Shown: piece after piece, positions 24,142-35,880 of the stretch
Layout of the letters: every line of letters begins with the position of its first letter
How positions within the stretch are numbered: the stretch's first letter is position 1
DNA from: Mytilus trossulus
Taxonomy: Eukaryota > Mollusca > Bivalvia > Mytilida > Mytilidae
Length of the DNA: 64,000 nt
Assembly: GCF_036588685.1 (NCBI RefSeq)
Contig: NW_026963314.1
Coordinates: 1,419,001-1,483,000, forward strand
Direction: 5' to 3'
Position numbers and translations under genes: made by a program
Notes under the pieces: generated by a model
The model's input: only the letters and a program-made list of their open reading frames with translations
Told to the model about the DNA's origin: nothing
Database searches by the model: none

Positions 24142-24160
24142 GTGCCATGACCTCTGGAAA

Positions 24161-26207
24161 ATGTCAACAAAGTTAAAAGGAACACGTTCGGGACACAGGA
24201 GCGCTCTCACAAGGCTTTTGCGGAGATTTGACGATGTGAAATCAATCGAAGAGTTCGACAGCGATGAACTTTCAACCATTTTGGATTTGATCATTGATAA
24301 GCAAAGATTTTTGTCAGACTTGAACAATCAACTTATTAGTGAATTCGAATTATCGAAAGAGGAACTTGAAGTGGAAATTTCTGATTCAGATGAGTATTCT
24401 ATAACTTTAGAGACAAAAATACGCAAAATGCGTAAATTTCTAGAACCAAACCGCCCGTAGCTATTCACTCCCAGTAACAGATAGTTCACTTAACCCCTTA
24501 GTTCAAAGTTTTGATGTCAATAGAAACCAAACAACATCGTTCAATTCACAACTCATGTATGCTCCTCATATGTCAAACAGCAACAACCAATTTCACAAAT
24601 TACCAAAGTTAGAACTTTCTAAATTCGATGGCAACATTCTTAATTGGCAAGCATTCTGGGAATCTTACGACACAGCAATTCATAGTAATCCCTCATTAAC
24701 AGACGCCCAGAAATTCAACTATTTGAAAACACTACTTCAAAACGAAGCTTTGACTACAGTTTCGGGTTTTACGCTTACAAACTTAAACTACAGTAAAGCA
24801 ATAGATTTATTACACCAGCGATTTGGACAGACTCAAAACATCACGCACACGTACATGCAGACTTTGTAAGCTCTACCTGCACCCGATAGTACAGTACAAT
24901 CATGCCGCAGATTTTATGACAAGTCAGAAACGCTCATAAGAGGACTAGAATCACTAGGTCAAAGTCAGGAATCATATGGTGCATTACTTATACCTATTAT
25001 GCTCAACAAATTACCAAGTAGAATTAAGGAGAATATTACCTGTGAACATGGTTTAAAACAGTGGTCGCTTGATGAACTCAGACAACACTTATTTAATGAG
25101 ATAATTATATTAGAAGCCGGACAAAGAGTTAATTTAGAATCAGATGAAACATTGCATATCACAGTATACCTTGCAAAAACTGACACAAAAAATAACTACA
25201 ATAACAATAACAGAAAGCCACAGAAAAGTGAGGTAGCCGTTCACACGCGGAAACCATGTATTTATTGCGGTGAGTCTCATAGCCCTAATACATGTATGAA
25301 AATTGTTGACCAAAAAGCCCGTCTACAAATCCTTAAACAAAAGAAAGCTTGTTTTAATTGTCTTGGCAACCACCGAGTTACAGATTGTAAGTCTAAAGGA
25401 ACTTGTAAACAATGTGGACGAAAACATCATACCAGTATTTGTTTAAATAAGAGACTTCAGTCTTCGTTTTCTAGCAACAGTATTTCGAATCATAACAATA
25501 AAGATAATAAACCCGCTTCATCAGATAAGCTAGATATAGTCGAAACCGCATCAGCAATGCACTGTACTACATATTCACAAGTACTTCTCAAGACCGCAAT
25601 AGCTACTGTGCACTCAAACGCGCAAGTCAGTAGAGACGCAAACATACTATTCGACGAAGGGGCTCAGCGCTCATTTATTACAGACAGTCTAGCGGAGCAA
25701 CTAGAACTAAAACAATACGGAACAGAAGCCATATCAATTTCTGGATTTGGAGGAGGTAACGGATCAATACGCCATTTGAAAACCGCTGACATATTTGTAC
25801 TCACGGAAGACGGAAGCCGCATACAGCTGAATATACTCATTGTTCCTGAAATAGCTTCACCGATACGGATACATACTACCGAGACAACTAACTTACCTTA
25901 CTTGCGCGGATTAAAATTGGCACACCCGCTTTCAGGACATGACGTTGTCTCCGTAAATTTATTGATAGGCGCTGACCATTATTGGGATTTCATGGAAGAT
26001 ACGATAATACGAGGCAACGGTCCAACTGCAGTCAAGTCAAGAATAGGGTATTTGCTATCCGGCCCGACACAGAAATCAACAGAAGGAACTACTTCAATGA
26101 TGAACATTTTAATTGGACACAAAGAAGAGGAATATGATTTAGAAAACTTCTGGAAAATCGAGTCATTAGGAATAACACCACAGAATAAGGAGAAATCAAA
26201 CGCATAA
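24161..26207 (+). pseudogene. BEL/Pao gag and A17-type protease
   Basis: Pieces: 24161-24460 (matrix-like start), then another frame from 24555 with LPKLELSKFDG and NWQAFWESYD (DUF1759-type gag core), a TAA at 24867-24869 shared by both duplicates, and the same frame continuing to 26207. The last part holds knuckle CIYCGESHSPNTC, then CFNCLGNHRVTDC and CKQCGRKHHTSIC, and the protease motif ILFDEGAQRSFIT in which DEG replaces the usual D(S/T)G. Gag would form the particle and the protease would mature it. The stop and the frame change between 24460 and 24555 make it non-functional. Confidence 0.9.
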
Positions 26208-27598
26208 TATTTGGAAAACTATCTACAAACATATCGTACGATGCCAATACTTGTAAATACACAGCAAAACTTCCATGGAAAGACGACCATAAACCACTTT
26301 CGTCCAACATCGACATAGCTAGAAGAAGAACAGAAAATGTAGTACGAAGACTCAGCAACGATCCGTTTTTACTTAAAAAATATAAGTATAAACGACCAGG
26401 AAAAGAGAGGTTTTATTGAACGCATAGACAAACCAACAACAAGCACAGAACATCCGCATTATATCCCTCATCATTCAGTCAAAAAAGATTCAGCAACGAC
26501 ACCCATCCGTATTGTTTATGACTGTAGCTGTCGTCGATCACAAGACACGCCTAGTCTAAATGATTGTTTGCGAAAAGAACCCCCGATCTTAAATGACATA
26601 TCAACACTTTTGATGCGATTTAGAGATAAAAGATATGCTGTTGTTACCGATATAGAGAAGGCGTTTCTTCAAATCACGCTAGACGAGAAAGACAGAGATA
26701 TGACGAGATTTTTCTGGCTAAAGGACTAAACAGACCCTACATCACAGTTGATTACTTACCGCTTTAAAGCTATCCTATTCGGCGCAACGTGTTCACCTTT
26801 TATATTGAATGCGACCTTATTAAAGCATGTACGTGAACAGTCTAGTCAAACATCTGAAACACTCATAGATGGATTATACGCAGACAACATAATTGCAGGC
26901 TTCGACAACACAACTGAACTATTGAAGTTTTATGAAGAGTCAAGAACACTGATGACCAAAGGTGGATTCAACTTACGTTCATGGGCATCGAATTGTACAG
27001 CACTTAACGATTTAGCTACATCTCAAAACGTTAACGATGGAGATAAATGTATTAAAGTTTTAGGATTACGATGGAACACCAAAGATGACCGTGTTAGTTT
27101 TGGATTCAAACCATTGTCTATGCTACCAGAAAATCAAATCACGAAACGAGAAATACTAAGAAGATCGTCAAAATTCTACGACCCACTTGGAATTCTAAGC
27201 CCAGTTACAGTGCGTAGCAAAATACTATTGCAAGATTTATGGACACAGAAACTAGGGTGGGACGACCAAATACCTGATGAAATCAAACCGCAGTGGCATT
27301 CTATCGATCAAGACTTGAAAAAATGCACCGAGATTGAGTTTTCGAGACGTTACTTTGAAAATATGGACACTACCGATGAACCTACCTTACATGTATTTAC
27401 CGATGCAAGCGCAGTAGCGTACGGCGCTTGTGCGTACTTAGTAAAAGGGGAAGAGTCTAACTTTGTCATGGCTAAAAATCGAGTGGCACCTTTGAAAAAG
27501 TTGACTATACCACAACTTGAAATTATGGCAGCATTAATCGGAGGACGGTTAACGACAGTCAAATTATGTTACACTGGATATCTTCAAGGAAGCAACTT
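26208..27598 (+). pseudogene. BEL/Pao reverse transcriptase and RNase H
   Basis: RT shows PIRIVYDCSCR, then DISTLLMRFRDKRYAVVTDI with the first catalytic Asp, and RFKAILFGATCSPFILN. The active-site box reads LYADN, where related elements have YVDN or YVDD. An in-frame TAA at 26727-26729 separates the fingers from the palm. RNase H starts at LHVFTDASAVAYGACAY and reads to AALIGGRL; the next motif, DSQIMLHW, is present at 27554 but in a different frame, which points to a deletion of a few dozen bases between them. Confidence 0.9.
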
Positions 27599-27603
27599 AA
27601 ATA

Positions 27604-27650
27604 GATAAAGGAAGATGTGGTGTGCGTGCCAATGAGACAACTCTCCATCC
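27604..27650 (-). mobile_element. 47-bp insertion of a mussel retroposon tail with AAATA target duplication
   Basis: The retroelement reading is interrupted by 47 bp flanked by AAATA on both sides (27599-27603 and 27651-27655). The inserted sequence on the minus strand contains GGATGGAGAGTTGTCTCATT and GCCACACCACATCTTCC-like sequence, the same core found at 50662-50712 and four other places in the window. It looks like an extremely 5'-truncated SINE or LINE tail insertion. Confidence 0.7.
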
Positions 27651-27655
27651 AAATA

Positions 27656-29529
27656 AAACCTTTATAGCAAACAGAGTTATCGAAATCAAAGAGCTCACAT
27701 GTGAACATAGCTGGAAATATTGCCCTACAGAACACAAACCTGCTGATTTATTATCACGTGGTTTATCGTATGAACAATTGAAAAATAACAAACTATGGAT
27801 GCATGGTCCGGACTGGTTAACAAACGAGAAACAATGGCCGAATGAATTTCAAATCGACAATAAAGTGATGAACACAACTTGTAAGGACTATGAGAATCAA
27901 GAAACGCAAGATGACATTATACGGACGAAGAACAACGTATTGAACATAATCAACGTTGATAGATACCATTCATTCAACAAAACCGCGCGTATCTTAGGTT
28001 ACGTACAGAAATTCATAGATAACTGCCGTAATACAGCTCCTAATACTAAAATACTGACCACAACATACCTAACACCACATGATATACATAATGCAACAAT
28101 GAAGTTAATTGAAGCTGTGCAACACGAAAGATACAGTGATGTTTTTGAAAGCTTATGTTCAAAGTCAACGCATAGTTTGATACGTCAATTACGTTTATAT
28201 CTGGACAAAGACGGATTAATACGATGTGGTGGACGCATTAATAACGCACCACTTCCAGAGAATGCAAAATTCCCGTATTTAATACCAACAAAGCATAGAT
28301 TAACAAAACTACTTATAAATGATATTCACATTGAAAATTTACATTCCGGCATAGGAGCTACCGTAACTAATTTGAGGCAAAAATATTGGATACCTTCAGC
28401 ACGACAAGAAGTTGGATGCGTAATTCGAAAATGCGTAAGTTGTAGAAAAGTAACAGGAGTTGCATACAAAGCACCAGATCCTCCACCGCTATCTAAAGAT
28501 AGATTATCGTCCGAAGAACCATTTACTATATCAGGCGTCGATTTCAGTGGTGCGCTTAACATCAAAGGAGACGATGGACTACTTCGAAAAGTGTATATAT
28601 GTTTGTTTACATGTGCCAATACTCGAGCTATTCATCTTGAAATAGTTCCAGATATGACTGAAAAATCGTTCATGCTAGCTTTTCGTAGATTCATAAGCAG
28701 AAAATCGATACCAAGAGTTATGATATCGAACAATGCTACAACATTTGTTGCCGCCGCGGAGGAAATACGAAAGTTAACGGACTCTAAATCTTTACATGAC
28801 AAATTGCGCTTATTTAGAGCCACATGGAAATTCATACCAAAACGTGCCCCATGGTACGGCGGATTTTGGGAAAGACTGGTTGGACTAACTAAAAATTGTC
28901 TAAAAAAGATTCTTGGACGCGCATGTATAGATTTACCTCTGTTACAGACATTAGTGGTGGAAATTGAAGCTAACCTTAACAATAGACCGCTTACCTATAT
29001 ATCGTCGGACATTGCCGATCCAGAGCCGATTACCCCGTCGCGTCTATTGTATGGAAGACAAATTAAATCTTTCCCGTATCCGTTATATACAGATGAAACA
29101 GACAGTTATAGTGCCGATTCAACAACCAATCACGAAACTATGAATGATCAAGCGAAAAGGAGATTCCGTCTTATTGAACAATTTTTAGCAAGATGGAAAC
29201 ACGAGTATTTGACCTCCTTACGTGAATTTCACCGAGTGTCTGGAAATAACAATCAAAGTGTAAAACAAGGAGATGTAGTTCAGATATATGATGATAATTT
29301 TCCACGTACGACGTGGAAACTCGGTGTAATTGAAGAACTTACCTACGGAAACGATAACCTTGTGCGATATGCGACGGTCCGAACATCTAACTCTAAACTA
29401 AACAGACCAATTGTCAAGTTATATCCTTTGGAGATTTGTGAATCCGACTCAATCACTACACATACGCATAGATATCAGCGAAGAGCCAAGACAGATGCCG
29501 TAGAGAAAATCAGAGAGTGTTTAAAGTGA
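27656..29529 (+). pseudogene. BEL/Pao RNase H end and integrase
   Basis: Opens with FIANRVIEIKELTCEHSW and HKPADLLSRG (end of RNase H), then a linker and the integrase. The zinc-binding part is HIENLHSG with CVIRKCVSCRK. The catalytic core has GVDFSGAL (first Asp), VMISNNATTF where the second catalytic Asp is replaced by Asn, and WYGGFWERLVGLTK (Glu). The C-terminal domain ends at 29529, 176 bp before the 3' LTR. The frame is open for over 600 codons, the longest in the window, but the Asp to Asn change would inactivate strand transfer. Confidence 0.92.
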
Positions 29530-29705
29530 CTTTTTTCAATTATATTCAAGTGAAGTGACAGTAAATTTAAATTATTCAATTTATATGAGACATTAATTTT
29601 AAAGGAAATATTTCAATTCATTTATTTGTAAAAGTTCATTCAGTTCTAGAACAATTCATTTAATTTATTCAGTATATTTGAGACACTTTCTGCGGCCCCG
29701 AAGAA

Positions 29706-29859
29706 TGTTGAGAAACCCACGAACTTTAGCGTGACGTCCTGCGGACGTCGGTAAGGAACTTTCATTGTAACGTCATTCTTTTGTTGCTGTTACTTTATAC
29801 ATGAATGTGGCTGATGCAATACAAATATACACCTTAGAACTTTTGTTTCCTTCACGATA
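29706..29859 (+). repeat. BEL/Pao 3' LTR
   Basis: Matches the 5' LTR apart from about four substitutions. It is followed by the GGGGG target duplication at 29860-29864. Confidence 0.9.
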
Positions 29860-29889
29860 GGGGGTATAAGGAGAGTAACATACAAATAC

Positions 29890-30200
29890 TTAAGTACTCT
29901 GAGGAGAGGGACTATCAAATATACACTAAAATTATTCTGAAGATGGGGACTACTGACATGAATTTACTAATATTATGAAGAGGGGGACTACTGACATGAA
30001 TATACTAACACCGTCTGAGGTAGGAGGGGGACTCCTCACATAAATTAACTATACTCTGAGGAGGGGGACTTCTGTCATAAATATACTAACACTGTCTGAG
30101 GAGAGGGACTCCTGACATAAATTAACTATACTCTGAGGAGGGGGACTACTGACATAAATATACTAACTCTGAGGAGGGACTACTGACATAAGTATACTGA
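29890..30200. repeat. Minisatellite, unit about 35-50 bp
   Basis: Variable-length units built on CTCTGAGGAGGGGGACTACT and GACATAAATATACTAAC, about eight copies, starting about 30 bp beyond the 3' LTR. A G-rich tract is present in each unit. Confidence 0.75.
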
Positions 30201-30333
30201 AATATCTATGTCAACTTCACAACTCAAAAGAGTGTGGCTCTATTATATGTGTAGATATATAAACAACAAAGAGTGCTTTTATAATAATCATAAAAGTAGA
30301 ACTTAGTATTTAAGTTTCAATGAATTGCGGAAA

Positions 30334-30346
30334 GGGGGGGGGGGGC
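30334..30346. repeat. Poly-G run
   Basis: A run of twelve or more G. The exact length is prone to sequencing error. Confidence 0.7.
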
Positions 30347-31113
30347 AATACTTATCATTTGCCCGTTTAGGATTCTAACAAACTACACTATACTGTCTGG
30401 AAGATTTTCGAAAACAATATCAAGAATTTAAACCGACTATCAGATTATCAGTGGATATTTCTACCTTGTAAGCAGGTTTTGATCAAACTTAATAATGCAT
30501 TTTCTGACATGTAATATACAGGTCGTCACTCCTGTACACACAATGTAACCAATAACACAAGATAGGTGACGAGTCCATCTTGCACTCCTGTTTCGGATCG
30601 AAATTGTATTCTCTAATGATTTTGTTATACCACTGATAATCTATGTATTCATAAGGAAGCTCATACGTGTAAGTTCAACTACTTATAGCATGGTGCGTGA
30701 AATGATACAAAATAATAACGACAAAAAAACGGTTATTTGGTATACTATAGTCAGTGATCTTTGTTCAAAGTTACAACCATAACTTGTGTAATACACTAGA
30801 TTCTAGGATACAAAAAAGATACACAGACTTTAGCTCGATTTATTGTTGGTTTACTTACTGCCAGTGACAAATATCTCAGAAATACTGCCAGTGACAGAAA
30901 AAGAATAGATATTCATCTAAAATAATAAGGTGTTCTAAATAAAAAGGATTGTGAATGTGAAAATGACAAAAAAAATAGATATTTTTCATTTAGTTGATTA
31001 TCTAAGTTTGATAAAAATACATGTACTAAACAAAATTGACCGGGTGTATTAATATCATTTTCCGTGTCGTTTTCGCTTATTTTTACTTTGACTCTGAGCA
31101 TGAAAGTGTTGGA
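30347..31113. other. Unassigned sequence between the minisatellite and the Ty3 fragment
   Basis: No coding frame. It may include the decayed 3' non-coding end or LTR of the Ty3 element, but no matching second LTR was found. Confidence 0.35.
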
Positions 31114-31282
31114 TTAAATTATTGGGTATGTTGTTTGATGGTTCCCATGTATTTTGTGAACTACTATAACCTTGGCATTTAATAAGGTACTGCTTAATGT
31201 TGCCTCGTTTTCTATACTTAAGTATTCGTTCGACATCATATATGTCCTGTTGAGGGTTTGGATTTTGTGACGGTTGCTTTTA

Positions 31283-32985
31283 TTTTTGTAATTGTGTTTG
31301 ATCATTTTGATTATTTTTCCCTACTTGATTGTGTGTATTATTGATAATTGTGTCATTCACTCTGTCAAGGATTTCAGGCATGTCCATGAGTTCCTCTGGG
31401 TTTAGGTCGTGATCTTCATAAACTTCATTGGGTTGGTTCGTAGGGCAATTCTTGGGGTCTAGATACTTCTTCAATCGATTAGCGTGCACTGGAGCCTTCA
31501 CTGTTTTTTTGTCAGAAGCTTTGCGCAAACGGTAAGTGTATTCGCCCATGTGTTCCGCAATGTAATATGGTCCAGTCCATTTTCGTTGGAGTTTGGGCGA
31601 CAACCCAACTGGAGTACGTGCACAGTAAAGCCATACTTTGTCTGATATGAAAAACGTGGGTTCCTCTACATTTTTGTTGTGTTGAGTTTTGTACTTTTGT
31701 TGTGCAGCTTCAATATTCGTCTTCGCAATTTTTCTGGCAAGGGTTAGATTATCGACAATCAATTTTAGGGCTGACTCTGCATCTTTGCTCAATCCTTTTG
31801 TAGATTCTGGGATTAGTGCGATGTCGATAGGAATTTGAGGTTCCCTTCCAAAGACCAAATACTATGGACTATATTGTGTTGACTCGGTTTGTATTGTGTT
31901 TCGGAAAGCCATCATAACGCCTTGTAAATAGTCGGGCCATGTTGACTGGTTGTCGTGGCAATACATTTGCAGAGATGTTGCTAATGTACGATTCTGTCGT
32001 TCGGTTGCTGCATTGCATTCTTGGTGATAGGATGACGTATTGAGCTTGGTGATCTGGAAAATTTTGCAGATTTCTTTCATGAGGTTTGAAGTGAAGTTTT
32101 TTCCTAAATTTGTGACAATTTGTCTACAAGGACCATATCGGCATATAATTTCGTTGTACAAGACTGTCGCAGTATCTACGGCTCCTCCTGTTTTAAGTGG
32201 AAAGGCTTCACACCATTTTGAGAACGGACATACTACTAGCAAAATTTGATGAAAACCTCCTGATGAATGTGGTGAATTGTGTATTCTTTCAAATACTCCA
32301 GTTGCCGGAAGCGGCTGTAAGGGTGCTCTCTTAGAGTGCGGATTAGTCTTGCCTTGTTGACATTCAATACAGGTTTTCACATAATCTTCAATGTCTGAGT
32401 ACATTTTCTTCCAGTAATACTTCATTCGGATGTTGTTGTAGGTTCTGTCAATACCTGGGTGCGCTGCAATAATTGCATCATGGTACGATAAAAGTACGTC
32501 GTTTTGTTATGACTTTGGTATAACTAGTTGTTTGATGACCCTTTCTGATAAGTGTCCTTTCCCTCTAGGATAGTAATGGTGAAACAGTGTACCATTAGTC
32601 TTGGGGTAACTTGTTTTGTACAATGTATTGTAGCATTTGTCCTGCTTCTTCGTCTTCAATTTGAACGGTTTGGATTCTATCCTGTGTTAGTTTTGTGGTT
32701 TCGATCATCATGAGTAATGGTTCCGTATTACGATGATCTGCTTCAGTGATTGCCTTCATTGCTGATACTGATTCATGTTTTGATTCGTCTGAGTCTTGTA
32801 ACTGGACTGGCTGGACGACTGACCTTTGATATTCTATGTACATCTGTTGATTGGTTTCTTTTCTGCATTGATTGGTTGCTGTATATGTAGCCTCGATTTC
32901 GTCTATACTGTGTCGACGCTGACGCTGGTTCTCGGGGTGCTGAATTCTTGAGAGGAAGTCAGCGCAAACGTTATATTTTCCTGGT
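31283..32985 (-). pseudogene. Ty3/mdg4-type retrotransposon fragment: RNase H end and integrase
   Basis: Reading right to left, it begins with VCADFLSRI (RNase H C-terminal motif, near 32950) and continues through a spacer to the integrase. The zinc-binding end is CIECQQGK. The catalytic core is recognised by FSKWCEAFPLK, IVTNLGKNFTS and SSYHQECNAATERQNRTL. The usual first Asp segment is replaced by HNSPHSSGGF, and the second Asp is Asn (VTNLG), so only the Glu remains. A stop near 31860 separates a C-terminal module with VWLYCARTPVGLSPKLQRKW, the GPY/F-type domain. Everything upstream of RNase H is missing and no LTR pair was found. It is a dead 5'-truncated remnant in sense orientation to the host gene. 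Confidence 0.85.
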
Positions 32986-32999
32986 TATATATAACCGGG
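32980..32999. repeat. 20-bp near-perfect palindrome at the Ty3 break
   Basis: CCTGGTTATATATAACCGGG lies exactly where retroelement homology ends, and so may mark the breakpoint. Confidence 0.5.
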
Positions 33000-33946
33000 C
33001 GTTTTCCGTGTTATAGTGATTCAAAGACGGAATACTAATACTTTAAACTATTAGCAACAGTTACTATAGAAAAGGATTAGTGTCCAACGGAGTAACTTGT
33101 CATCGTCAGAGTGATTTCCATCACGACACACATATATTTATCAATAGAATTAATTAAACACAAAGAAATATAAAAGGTTATATAGACGGATTAACAAATT
33201 GTCACTTTAGCACTTAAAATATAATATCTGATATTGATTTATTTCTAATCGCAAATATTCCAAATCTTTCTGGTTATACAAACATTAGGTTGTACAAAAA
33301 AGCAACATATTTAAAAATCTATTTTTATATAATTTGAGACAAAGTTTTTTTTTGGGTGAAACATGTATTTTGGAAGAAAAAAATTAGAACTGTAGAAAAG
33401 TTGTCATTTATGGTTACATATTAAGAATTATAGTTTGGTGAAGACAGGACACCTTATTCATCTTTATAGAGAAAAATAACAATCTGAAAAAAATAAAATA
33501 TATGGATTCTATACACTTTTGTTTGAAAAAACACGTTCTCATCTAAAATTAGAAATTCTTATATGCCACTTAACTTATTTTTGTGTGAAAAGGCTACAAC
33601 ATTTGGGAATATTGATATATTTCGCGTAAAAAAACTCACTGTATAGCATTAACAATATTTGTTTGCCATCTTTTGGCAAGATTTGTGATATTTCTTTGTA
33701 AATGCGAACATAAAATTTCATTATTATATCATAAACCTCTTTCATAGGATGCCAGAATGAACTATTTTAACACCAAGGAAATAGTTCAAGTAAATAAACC
33801 TTAAAAAGATACTCATTCTGCATTTTTGTTATGCTTTTATGTCATTTTTGAAATATATACATAACATAGCATTTACCCATCTTTATTTCAGATGTTTCAA
33901 TGAAAAGAATGCTAAATTAAGTCTTTTTTCTCTTACTTGTATTTGT

Positions 33947-34530
33947 CAGGTCTGTATGCCTGCATACCACCTTGGTATATGCTAAAACCTCACTGTATGT
34001 GTATACTATAATTTGTCAGGTATATATGCCAGCATACCGACCTGGTTAATGCTAAACTCTCACTCTATGCATAAACAAGTATATTTCAGGTCTGTATGCT
34101 AGCATACCGACCTGGTTAATGCAAAACTCTAACTCTATGCATATCCTAGTATTTGTCAGGTCTGTATGCTAGCATACCGACCTGGTATATTTTAAACTCT
34201 CATCTCTATGCATATACTAGTATTTGTCAGGTCTGTATGCTAGCATACCGACCTGGTGTATGTTAAACTCTCACTTTCTGCGTATATAAGTATTTGTCAG
34301 GTCTGTATTCCTGCATACAAATCTGGTGTATTTAGAACCTTTAATATATTCATTTTGGCATAGTTAAGGTCTGTATGCCTGTATACGAACCTAGGATATG
34401 TAAACCGATTTTTTTAATTTATTTTAGCTTTTTTTCTGCTAGGTACTTGTATGCCTGCATGGATTCTAAAATTGTATTATGAATTTATGTTTGTATTGGC
34501 AAGTCTGTATGCCTGAATGCTAAGTATTTA
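33947..34530. repeat. Tandem array, 70-bp unit with palindromic core, about nine copies
   Basis: The core AGGTCTGTATGCTAGCATAC followed by CGACCT recurs every 70 bp (33947, 34017, 34087, 34157, 34227, 34297 and onward), decaying toward the right. The core is a 26-nt near-perfect palindrome. Confidence 0.85.
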
Positions 34531-35185
34531 CTGAGTAGTAACATTTCTTATTTGATTATGTTTGCATACCTCCGTTAGAAAATAAGGAGATGTGTATGAT
34601 TGTGAAATGAAAAGATAGAATTACATGGATGTAAGGAATTACTTATGTATAGCCCTCAACTTCATTTGAATTTAAAAGAAAGCTCTTAATTCTTAACTGC
34701 AACACTCAGGGGTTTATTCCCGTATATACCAACCAGCTTTTCAATAAACACTTGTAAAACAATGGAATTCATGGGTTTGATTGTCGACATTCCAACATAT
34801 AATCCTATACTCATTGGAACATAAAAGTTTGCATATTTGTTTGACATTTTCAGTTCACGGTATTCTTGCAGACAACACTGGTGTACGGTGAAAACTTATT
34901 TTTCTTGCATTGATACATACAAGATTTAATTGCTTGTATACCAATCTATGTTTTACTGAATTGCAGTTTTACATACATTGTAGTATTGTCAAACTAAGCT
35001 GGTGTTCAGTAAGCGTGTGTTATTGTGTTTGGTTTGTCCCCAGTCTTAACTGTTTGCATATTTGGTGGCACTTATTAGATATTTTAAAGCAAGCTGAATG
35101 GTTTGCATTCTAACCAGCCTTATATTGTATTCATATTTTGAATTGCAAAACTTAAATTTTTCATCATTCTCTAAGTTATAGACTT

Positions 35186-35550
35186 CAAGAGGGGCGAAAG
35201 ATACCAGAGGAACAGTCAAACTCATAAATCGAAAATAAACTGACAACACCATGACATGCAATATACAAATTAAAGTACACAAGAAACAGCATAGAAAACA
35301 AACAAAGTCTGAGCAACACGAACCCTAACCAAAAACTGGGGATGATCTCAGGTGCTCCAGAAGGGTAAGCATATACTGCTCCACATGTCTAACAATGGCA
35401 CCGTCCGGTTGCTAATGTTTTTACCAACCCGATAACTAGCTTTATACAGTAAGTCAAATTCATGAAAAGGGAAGGGGATTGTAGTTATGACATGAGAAAC
35501 ATATCCGATATCATTTGTGAAACGGTTATTCCATAACGGTCAACCAACTA
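35186..35550. repeat. Dispersed repeat family A, copy 1
   Basis: Contains ACAGTCAAACTCATAAATCG, GGTGATCTCAGGTGCTCC-like sequence and ends near CCATAACGGTCAACCAAC. Other copies: 60400-60810, 62200-62410 and, partial, 51785-51860. Known to me as a common mussel repeat. Any open frames in it are translations of the repeat. Confidence 0.7.
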
Positions 35551-35836
35551 TATACTGTGGTAACAATTGTGTATACACTGGAGTTGTAAAAAAAATACTT
35601 CAACCAGGAAAGCCAAAGAATGATGCCATTTCTAGTGAAGCCATGCATACATTAGTAGCAGGAACAGCAAAAAGACTGGTGTTGTTTATTGGTGTCATCG
35701 TTTTCTAGGAAGCCATTAGTTTAACCTATCCAGTCACTAAGAAGTGTTACAATTAAATTCATAAGCAACACATAAATAGTTACATGAAAGGTATAGCCAA
35801 TGTTTGAAAAATGCTGAAACGAGAAATGGAAACTAC

Positions 35837-35880
35837 ATATTATATACATAATTATATATAATTATATATATATATATGCG
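35837..35880. repeat. TA-rich simple repeat
   Basis: ATATATAATTATATATA-type tract. Confidence 0.7.

Larger units (their letters stand above)
22274..26305. repeat. Tandem duplication, copy 2 (continuous with the full BEL element)
   Basis: Same content as copy 1, but at 26306 the pol sequence continues into reverse transcriptase. This is therefore the arrangement that preserves the original element. Small differences include a nonsense change at 20233 in copy 1 (GAA here at 24272) and a different protease-region frame around 21525 versus 25565. Confidence 0.88.
22776..29859 (+). mobile_element. BEL/Pao LTR retrotransposon, dead
   Basis: The two LTRs (22776-22929 and 29706-29859, 154 bp each, about four differences) enclose gag, protease, RT, RNase H and integrase in the order expected for BEL/Pao. 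GGGGG before 22776 and at 29860-29864 is the 5-bp target duplication. A purine-rich stretch ending GAAGAA precedes the 3' LTR. The element is 7.08 kb including a 1.2 kb MITE. Damage: an in-frame stop in gag, frameshifts at the gag and protease-RT boundaries, a stop in RT, a deletion plus a small insertion in RNase H, and altered catalytic residues in RT and integrase. It is antisense to the host ROCO gene. Confidence 0.93.

Noticed and set aside
33947-34530. CRISPR-like appearance of regularly spaced repeats
   Set aside because: The spacers between palindromes are themselves homologous, the genome is eukaryotic, and no cas genes exist; it is a 70-bp tandem repeat.
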